64,000 bases of DNA from Simmondsia chinensis (taxonomy: Eukaryota; Streptophyta; Magnoliopsida; Caryophyllales; Simmondsiaceae), in NCBI GenBank assembly GCA_018398585.1, contig JAGTTD010000026.1, positions 2,113,001 to 2,177,000 on the forward strand, read 5' to 3'. Positions within the stretch are counted from its first letter, which is position 1. Every line of letters starts with the position of its first letter. The translations under genes were made by a program, and so were the position numbers. Below, piece by piece: positions 56,286 to 64,000 of this stretch. Below the pieces are notes generated by a model. It was not told where the DNA came from. It saw only the letters and a list, made by a program, of their open reading frames with translations, and ran no database searches.

Positions 56286-56751
56286 TTATCCTCAACTGGT
56301 CATTTATTTTTATTTGAGAAAAATAGGGATACGTGTTATAAAATGTGTATTATATGAGTAGCATTAAAAATTACTTATTTTACTTGACAATAATACGTAA
56401 ACATCCTTTTTAAAAGGAAAAAATTCCAGTATGTGTTTATCGGCTGATTATATGCGTATTCTACTAACAATAGCAAAGAGCACATGCTGAGGCACATCAA
56501 GACTATATTTGGTGCAAGTTGTTAGCTTTTAGTTAATTGTTAAGTTTCAGTTGTTCATTATTGACTGACTTTGTTTGGCGTGAACAGTTACTTGTAGGTT
56601 GTTGGTTGTCAGCTATAATCAAATGGACAATAGTTGTTAGTAGTTAGTTGATTAATTAGTTATTAGTTGTTAGGTGATGAATTAAAAAGTCAATATGAGT
56701 GCTCGGTAGATTTAGCTATTACATTTAGTTTATTAGTATAAATGACATAGG
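56286..56751. other. No gene recognised
   Basis: AT-rich, with short TTAGTTGTTAG-type repeats at about 56515-56680. Confidence 0.4.
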
Positions 56752-59351
56752 TATTAGAATATATTCTAGAATACTCCTAGGATTTTACTATTGTCCTTTA
56801 TGCCCTTTGACTTATGTAACCATTAGGGGCATTATAATCTTTTGACTTCTTGTGTTTTGCCTATATATAAGGGCCTCCCATGTACTCTTTATTTATTCAA
56901 TTATAATCTTTCATATGGTATCAGAGCCATTTCTCTAATTTTATTATGCTGTTTTCTTCTTTTCTTTCTTCTCATTCTTTTAATTTTATTTGCAAGTTAG
57001 AAGTGTTGAATTCTCTAGCAATTTAATTTCTTTGGCTTTTACAATTTTTTAGTAATGGCATCTAATCCGACCCAATCCAATTATCCTCCCCCTCTCCCCC
57101 CTCAAGCGCTGCCCAATCAGCAGCGGAGACCGGCTCTGTCCATGCCGGCCATCCGCCTGCCACCTTGGCCAGCGCCTCATTGGAGGTGGTGCCCGACACC
57201 CCTGTTGTCAAACCCATCACCTCCGGTGCTCCTTTTCCTCGATCGGTGGATGCCGGTGAAGCCATCTCCGGTATTCTACCACCACTTGGGAGGTCAATAT
57301 TGAACCCGCCACTTAACCTGGGCATCCCATATTCGTCGTCCCTCTTCCCCGCGTCTTCTCTCCCTTCGGCTGGTCCCACTTTTGCGGGTCTCACCATGTC
57401 GGGTGGACCCCGATCGACCCGTAGTGATGTCGCCCCGGATTTCTCCCCGACCCTCCCTTATGTCGGTGGGGAGTCGATAGCGGCGCCCCTCTTCTCCCTC
57501 CCCTACACTCTCTCAAACCCTTATTATCTAAACCCTAATAATTACAGTTATCCCTCTTCCCTAATTGTTCTTCCTCTTTCTAACATTACTAGTATAGTCA
57601 TAATAAAACTTGAATCAACCTCTGACTATCCCCCCTGGAGGGAACAATTCAATATGTTATTACTTGCTCATTAACTATTAGGGTTTATTGACGGCGCTTA
57701 CCCCTATCATCCTGCCCAAATAACTCACCCCAACGGATCGACCTACCCTAATCCGGATTATATTACATGGCTACGTACAGATCAGAGTCTCCGATCTTGT
57801 ATAGCGGCCACACTATCTCGCTTCCTTATTAATGATATTGTTCGTTACCCAACTTCAAAAGCCACGTGAGATGCCTTGGCTAAGCGTTTTCCAGACCACT
57901 CCATGGCTAAGGAGTATGACCTCTTAACTCAACTCATAAATCAGCGTAAAGATGGCAAAACAATGGATGCCTACCTTTCTGAACTCAAATCAATCACCGA
58001 TGACTTAGCTGCCATTGACTCCCCGATTTTTGCTAAAGAATTCCAACATTTCGCTATTCATGGGTTACCCCCTGAATATGCAGCTTTTGTAACTTTTTCA
58101 CATCAAACCTCAAAACTTTATTCTTATGATGAGTTAAAATCTGCCTTACTCAACGAGGAAGCCGCTTTAAACCGCAGCACTGGACATTCCAACCCCGACC
58201 CGGCTCATGCCATGGTTTCCTCTAGACAACCACCCCAACCGAACCACAACCACGGTGGTCGTGGCCATGGTCGTGGCCGAAAACGGAAAGGGGGTCGCGG
58301 TGGCCAGGGTGGCAAGCCACCTCACACTGTGTTGCAGTACGGGCCACCCGCCCCACATGGGGCGCCACCCTCTGTTGCTCCTTACCCTGTTCGACCTCCG
58401 TTCAGTCCCCCTTTTCACTCTAATGCAGGTGTGCTCGGTCCCACTCTACAATTTTGTCAGATCTGCTCTCAAACTGGTCATACTGCTGTTGCCTGCCCAC
58501 ATCGCTTTGACAACAACTCATTCCTAGATCCCAGCCAATCTTTTGCTGCCATGACTATAGGGGAACCACATGACTATAATTGGTACACTGACTCGAGTGC
58601 CTCCAACTATATGATGCCTCATCCAGGTGTTCTCTATAATCTCCTTCCTTACTCGGGTCATAAAAGTGTACTTGTTGGGAATGGGGTATTACTGCCTGTA
58701 ACACATGTTGGCTCTACAACAATACCTAAAACACCTCTTCACTTAAACAATGTCGTGCTCGTCCCTAATTTAACTCACAACCTATTGTCAATTAAACAAC
58801 TATGTCGTGAAAATAAATGTCGGGTAGAATTTGACTCAAAATCCTTTTGTGTTAAGGATCAAGCTATGGGGACACCGCTTCTACAAGTGCCCAGTAATGG
58901 ACTTCTATATAACTTCTCACCACATTACGTCGGGCTCCTTGCACGGGTCACACATGGCGTATTATGGCATCAGCGATTAGGGCTTCTAGGCAACTCTGTT
59001 CTTGATACTTTATGTAAACAACATTTTTGTCCTTCTGTCAAGTTTTTAGATAAATGCTTTTCCTGTTGTTTGGGTAAATATAAAAAACTGTCATTTGATC
59101 GTGTATTGCACAATACTACTATGCCCTTGGAACTTACACATTCAGATGTTTGGCAATTACTGGTTTCTTCCAATTCTGCATACAATTACTCTATTTTATT
59201 TGTTGATGATTTACATGGCTCTACCCGATGCAACGTAAATTTGAAGTTTATGACATTTTCACCGATTTCAAAAAATTAGTCGAAAATCAATTTAGTCTGA
59301 AAATTAAAGTTTTTCAAAGTGATGGTGGGGATGAATTCGATCATAGGCACA
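56752..59351 (+). mobile_element. Ty1/copia element, left part, cut by a CACTA transposon
   Basis: The left LTR is about 56752-56913 (TATTAGAATATATTC, probably from TGTTAG, to CTTTCA; TATA box CTATATATAAGG at about 56860). A primer site TGGTATCAGAGCC is at 56916-56928. Gag-pol follows from 57055 and stops abruptly at 59351 within the integrase, where CACTACAAG begins. The remaining integrase, RT and right LTR would lie beyond the CACTA element, outside the window. Confidence 0.82.
57055..59345 (+). pseudogene. Copia gag-protease-integrase, damaged
   Basis: After a frameshift at about 57130 one frame runs to 59279 with nonsense codons at 57672-57674 and in ACGTGAGAT at about 57869. Gag has the usual start (SDYPPWREQFNMLL, then GFIDG) and the helical part (AYLSELKSITDDLA). 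A Gly/Arg-rich stretch at about 58250-58310 precedes a CCHC zinc knuckle CQICSQTGHTAVAC (about 58458-58499). Protease: the DSGA motif is DSSA, so likely inactive. Gag-pre-integrase: HQRLGLLG replaces HQRLGHPG. The integrase begins at about 59120 and shows one Asp in FQSDGGDEF at about 59312-59338. Confidence 0.85.
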
Positions 59352-59369
59352 CACTACAAGAAAAAGACG

Positions 59370-59780
59370 ATTTAGTATCAGAACATTTTCGATACTAAAA
59401 GCTTATTTTCCGATACTACAGACCTTTAGTATCGGAAAATTTTTTTGATTGCAATACTGGCGTGGCTATTGCCCTAGTATCAGATAAAACTTATCCGATA
59501 CTAATGAATCTAAAGCAATAGTATCGGATGTCCCAATAGTATCGGATGTAGTATCGAAGGTTATTGATGCAAATGAATTTTCTATAGTATCAATTCGTGG
59601 TTATGTCCGATACTATTGACGCCATTAGTATCGGCGTCTTTTCGTTGCTAAAGGTTAATACAATAGTATCAAAAATCTCCTTTTTGATACTATTGGCTTA
59701 GCCATAATAGTATCAAATTATTTTTCAATACTATTAATATGATTAGTATCAATTAATAATTGATGCAAAAGACCACTATA
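59370..59780. repeat. CACTA subterminal repeats, AGTATCGGA motif
   Basis: About 17 copies of AGTATCGGA or a close variant in both orientations, e.g. TAGTATCGGAAA, CCGATACTACAG, AGTATCGGATG, CCGATACTATTG, AGTATCAAATT. In En/Spm-type elements such arrays bind the TNPA-type protein. Copies decay away from the terminus. Confidence 0.8.
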
Positions 59781-60422
59781 ATAGAATCGAAAACTTTTCA
59801 ATTCTATTTAATTTTTTGTGATATTTGTATCATTCAGTAGCATCCAAATTTAGATACAAGCATAATATAAATAACCAATAGAAATTACTTCACATGAAAC
59901 TATAATTTAATACTACCAATTTCTATTATAATCCAAATATTCACTTTAATACATAGTAGGTCAAGCAAACTACGTTCAAGGTATTTAAAACTTCTACATC
60001 AAATTTTCTAAATTCCTAGTACAAAATATTACAAATGACCAAGTCTCCAAAAATGATATTTCCAAACATGTGTTTCAGGATCACGAACAAACCAACTTTG
60101 AACACGTCACAAAAAAACCAATCCATAAACACGATGCAATAAGACCACAAAAACATCCTTATGACATTGATCGCATCCTTAGTTTGAACTTGACCTCTGT
60201 GAAAATAAAAAATAAATTGATCAGCACAATAGTATAGTACAACCAAATATTTGCCATGGTACAACAAAAAATTAAAAAAACCAATAACAATTTTGTGTAT
60301 CACTTAAGAAAGATACAGAAAAATAAACAAGTCCATGACACTCCAACATTTAATAAGACCATTATTAGAAAATTATATGACAATCATATTAGTACAATAA
60401 AAATGTCATTAGGAAGAAAAAT

Positions 60423-62170
60423 ACCTTTTTCTTTGATGATTTCGACTTGAAAAATAATTCCTTTAGCATGCGTATTTCTTCTTCCATGGCTTTCGTCTTA
60501 TTAACAAAATCTTCCTCCGATTTCTGTTGTTTTTCTTCCATAGCTTTTGTCTTAATAGAAAATTCTTCCTCAAGTTTCTGTCTTTTCTCTTTCTCAGTAG
60601 CTATTTCTTCTTCTAACGCTCTTCTCTTTTGCACTTCTTCAGCAACTATCATTAATGTCTCGTGATTTTTCTGTTTTGACCCACCAATGCAACTTCTCTT
60701 CACTCCAATTTCACATGTCTTCTTATATGCGTATTTGTCTTCTCCCACAACTTCTTTATAAATTTTATCTCGCTCCTCATTGACAGCAGAATCTGACGGC
60801 GCTACAGCTAACTTTCTTTGTATGGCATCCTGTATTCGAATCCACATTTGAGTTAATTCACATTGTATAATAAACAGGTTCAATATTATAGATTGATTAA
60901 TTGCAAAAATTATAAGCTATATACAAGCTTTGTCTGCGAATCCTGATCCACAAATGCTTTTTGGGCTTGTCCATATGCCACTTGAAAAAGTTCCACTCGA
61001 TCTGGTTCCTTTTCTCCATTGCTTTCTTTCTAGATCTAATAAATAAAACACAAATACATTAAAAGAAATATCAAAGACGACATAAAAGCACTAAAGTACA
61101 TGCATAAAACATGTCACTTACTAATTCTTCTCGCTTTTGAGCATAGGATTTAGTCCCCAAGTGGTGTACCATTTTGCTCGAGTCACGATTTTCTGTGTTT
61201 TGAGCTGCTATTTTCTATAACATAATTCATAAACAAAGAAATGAAAAGGCTAAATAGGAAAATAAATTCATATGGCAAATAAATGTATATAACAACACGT
61301 TTGAAGATACCTTCGCCTCAGTATATTCCCAACGATATACCATATTCCTCCATTGTTGTGGAACCACTCTGTCATTTGGTGGTTTTAACTTTAATTCAAG
61401 ACTCTTTACAACTCTATAGTGTTTCTTTTTCAACTTAGCTCTCCACGATCTCATACAATGATTCATCTTCTCAAATGCCCATTCTTTTGGACTTGGAGCA
61501 CTAAAAGTAAACCTTGACTACAATATTTCAATCACAACCAAATATTAGAGAATAATATAACCACAAGACTATAACTGGATAATCTAATCTTATATCATTG
61601 ATAAAATATAAAGTAACATATTTTACCTCAATAATATCCCATAACTCTTTCTTTTTTGTTCCCTTTAAAAATATCTTCCAATTCTTCATATCAAAAGGCA
61701 CTAAAGTTGGATCTCTAGCCAATATCCTAAGGTATGAAGAAAAACGTCTTCCTGATTTACCAATCGGTTGTCCATCATTATTCAATTCAACAATAATTTT
61801 TTCATCACCTCGAAAGTTGGAGCACTTATTTGGTCCTCGACGTGGCTTCTTAGAACCATCTATCAATCATAAGAAATAATAAACAAATAGTAAAATCATA
61901 ATCAGAGTCTTCTCTATATAGATAACCTTGGAAAAAATAACAAAGGCTTATGTTACCCTTCCCACTGGATGCTTGAGAAGTTTTAGAGGTAGTTTCTACA
62001 TTCTGTTCTTCGTAAATTGATTCGTCATCAGAAGTCTCATCTCCAAAACTTTCAAAACTCAAACTTACATTGTCAGCACTTTCATCATCTGAAGGATCAT
62101 TAGGCTGGAGCACAACTTCTGGATCTCCACCCTTAGCACTCGCTAGACTCTTTCTAATGTTTCTGATCAT
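60423..62170 (-). CDS. CACTA accessory transposase gene (Transposase_24 family)
   Basis: The exons can be followed on the minus strand: about 62170-61957 (acidic N-terminus), 61861-61627 (RRGPNKCSNFRG, IIVELNNDGQPIG), about 61508-61312 (WRNMVYRWEYTEAK), about 61212-61122 (SSKMVHHLGTKSYAQKREEL), about 61035-60930 (EKEPDRVELFQVAYGQAQ), 60883-60423 (EVVGEDKYAYKKTCEIG, then a coiled coil). Order and motifs match Transposase_24 (Ptta/En/Spm) proteins, thought to bind transposon ends. The last exon has a Glu/Lys-rich coiled coil with an internal repeat (KTKAMEE twice). Splice sites fit at 61627/61312/61122; others are approximate. It reads almost intact. Confidence 0.75.
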
Positions 62171-62361
62171 TGTGGTCTACATTGCATTTCATGTAAACAT
62201 AAAGCAATAACAACATAATTTTCACTATAATTTCAGAAAATAATGAACAAAGATCAATCCAATACTTAAAAAGTCATTTACAAAGCCAATTACATTAAAT
62301 ACTAGCAATACTCACTTTCATCCGTATGAACTAACAAAAACGCAAATTACTCAAAAATCAA

Positions 62362-62913
62362 TCAACTCTCATCATCAGTATAATCATCATAATCATGTAA
62401 AGTGGGGTCCTTTTCACTTTCATCTTCTGAATCATAATCAGAGTCTTCGTCGTTGTCACTGTTATCTAATTCTAAATCGTTTCCATCATCTTCTTCTTCA
62501 ATGACTTCAGGACAAACTTCAACTTCATTTGTATTTAGCAAACTATGATCAATTATGGGCTCACAATCAAAGTAAGTCTTGGTATCTTCATCGGGATCCT
62601 CATCTCCCATGTCAAAAACATCTCTAGGTTTTGTCTTTGTAACAACATTCTAATTTGCCTCAACTAGGTCAGGTGTATAAAACACTTGGAATGCTTGAGA
62701 TGCTAACACAAATGGCTCATTACTTTTCAACAAGTGTCGAAAATTTACTAAAGTAAAGCCCAGTAAATCCTGCTTAACCCCTTTTCCCAAGTCAGCCCAG
62801 TCACACTTAAGTAGAACAACTTTCCTTCCCTGATAGTAATTTAATTCCAACATTTCTACCAAAGTTCCATAGTATGTGACTTGGTCTTCATTAGAAATAA
62901 TTCCACTTTTCAA
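62362..62913 (-). pseudogene. C-terminal end of CACTA TNPD transposase (DUF4216)
   Basis: 62913-62650 has the DUF4216 pattern: YYGTLVEMLELNYYQGRKVVL, KCDWADLGKGVKQD, GFTLVNFRHLL, EPFVLASQAFQVFY. A stop at 62650-62652 is followed in frame by VTKTKPRDVFDM and an acidic Asp/Glu-rich tail ending at 62362, the usual end of these proteins. The upstream TNPD domains (Transposase_21 and DUF4218) are absent, so this is what remains after an internal deletion. It is followed on the same strand by the Transposase_24 gene, the normal CACTA order. Confidence 0.8.
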
Positions 62914-63569
62914 TTAAAATTCCACTTCTAATTTCCATATTTATTTTTCGCAATCTCTAGTTTCTGACCAAAAATAATTAAAAATTAATTATAAAGGAAA
63001 TACCTTCACCAACATAACAAATTTCCAATTACTTTCTCCATTCACTCACTACACACATATTGGCATCCCAATAGAGAACTCAACTAAAATCCAAATGAAA
63101 AATTTGGAACTTTTAGTTGTCACAATACGTGAACATTACCACCAACAACTAGAAAATGAACATTCATACAAAAGTAACAAGAAATTTCAACAGTTAACAA
63201 AACCCCTAAAATACACCAAAAATGTGCACACTTAAAACCCTAATTTCAACAGCTTCATTCACTTCTAAACCCTAATTTACATCAAAATCCAACAAAATTA
63301 ACAAAAAAATGGATATATTGAAGAATATATCAACAAAAAAAGAGACTGAAATACAACAAATAGAATAGATTAACTCACTGGAAAGGCTACGAGAATGGAA
63401 ATGTGGATAAGCAAACAGATGAAGAAGAAAAGGAAGAATGAAGAAAGTAAAAAGAATGAAAAAATCGTGCAGTTTAAGTAATTTTGGAGAATAAAATTTG
63501 AGCGGGAGCGGGAGAATGAAATTTGAGAGAGTGGGATGAAAATCGAGAGGGAAGGGGAGGGCAACAGGG

Positions 63570-63875
63570 GGGACAGAAAACCGCGTTAACAAGACGCGGC
63601 TTATACGTAATTGAACCGCGTTTTATAGACGCGGTTTACAGGTTGAACCACGTTTCATAGACGCGGTTTATAGGTGAACCGCGTCTACAAGACGCGGTTT
63701 AAATAGGAGTCAAACGCGTCCAACAGATGTGGTTTTATTTATGTAATTTTATTTTAATATTGCTGTGCACTGGTTATAAGTCGCGTTAAGTAAACGTGGG
63801 TTTATCTCAAGATAAACGCGTTTTGTTAACGCGGTTTTATTTGAGTATAACCGCGTTTTTTAAATGCGATTTTTG
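63570..63875. repeat. Array of GACGCGGTT palindromic units
   Basis: At least eight imperfect palindromes of the form AACCGCGTnnnTAnAGACGCGGTT, for example at about 63617-63640, 63645-63671 and 63675-63703, then weaker ones to 63870. They are CpG-rich in AT-rich DNA, and lie upstream of the transposase genes. They look like CACTA subterminal repeats but differ fully from the AGTATCGGA array at the other end. 62914-63569 between holds no recognised exon. Confidence 0.75.
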
Positions 63876-64000
63876 TTATGTAAATATTTTATTTTCAGCG
63901 TTATTTCTTTGATTTTTTTTATTTTTGAGCATTATTTTGAGAACTGGCTGTAATATATATTTTATAGTCTAGTATTAGAAAATATTCGATAGAATAGGAT

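Larger units (their letters stand above)
59352..64000 (-). mobile_element. CACTA (En/Spm) transposon, left end to beyond the window
   Basis: The terminus CACTACAAGAAAAAGACG starts at 59352 inside copia coding sequence; 59349-59351 (ACA) may be the 3-bp target copy. A subterminal repeat array follows at 59370-59780. Inside, on the minus strand, are the tail of the TNPD-type transposase (DUF4216, 62913-62362) and a Transposase_24-type gene (62170-60423). The catalytic part of TNPD is absent, so this copy is probably non-autonomous. The right terminus is not in the window. Confidence 0.82.

Noticed and set aside
54010..56300. Target duplication for the second LINE-like element
   Set aside because: No copy of the sequence after the A tail (TTATCCTCAACTGG) was found upstream; weak partial matches only.
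55737..56361. Long Cys/Trp/Val-rich frames at the end of the second LINE-like element
   Set aside because: Low-complexity G/T-rich 3' region read as protein; ends in the polyA tail. Not a membrane protein.
57062..57397. 111-codon minus-strand frame antisense to copia gag
   Set aside because: Shadow of GC-rich gag; the plus frame continues into recognisable gag domains.

Overview
This is plant nuclear DNA, almost certainly from a eudicot. It holds three multi-exon genes with long introns (a small glycine-rich protein, a phytochromobilin synthase and an NRAMP metal transporter, all on the minus strand) and one tRNA-Gly(CCC). Most of the rest is mobile DNA of many kinds: Ty1/copia, a coding-poor LTR element, TRIM-like miniatures primed by initiator-Met tRNA, LINE and RTE remnants, SINEs, MITEs and a CACTA element. 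Nothing in the sequence fixes the species.

Layout. 1-6.4 kb: MITEs, a LINE ORF2 remnant and a complete 2.75-kb polyA-ended element (2947-5697, 11-bp target duplication) that carries only an RRM/DUF4283-type ORF1. 6.98-9.81 kb: three-exon glycine-rich gene whose introns hold tandem TRIM-like arrays. 10.9-18.0 kb: a 5S-rRNA-headed SINE, then nested insertions: a long-TIR MITE interrupted by a hAT-like element with an exact 8-bp duplication, which contains a chimeric TRIM array, an LTR-less copia core and another TRIM array. 19.84-32.37 kb: HY2 (eight exons), with two more 5S-headed SINEs, an RTE LINE fragment and many TRIM and MITE copies in its introns. 33.6 kb: a G homopolymer. 34.77-40.44 kb: a 5.7-kb LTR retrotransposon with exact 5-bp duplication, no gag-pol, and a tRNA-Gly gene inside. 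42.9-48.5 kb: NRAMP gene (five exons). 48.55-52.08 kb: a decayed copia element flanked by two copies of the NRAMP upstream region. 52.1-56.3 kb: a probable solo LTR, MITEs and a second ORF1-only LINE-like element. 56.75-59.35 kb: a third copia element, cut by a CACTA transposon that runs from 59,352 past the window end.

How the parts work together. HY2 makes the phytochrome chromophore in plastids and the NRAMP moves divalent metal; they are not functionally linked. The mobile elements do show partnerships. The RTE LINE and the 5S-headed SINE share the same 3' tail, which suggests the SINE uses RTE machinery. Two TRIM-like families share the same primer-binding site and are fused to each other exactly at it.

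The strongest candidates for something little described are: (1) the SINE family with a 5S rRNA head and RTE-type tail; (2) the ORF1-only LINE-like elements; (3) an NRAMP with Thr in place of the metal-coordinating Met of the MPH motif; (4) a TRIM-like family with LTRs of only about 72 bp, in tandem and chimeric arrays.
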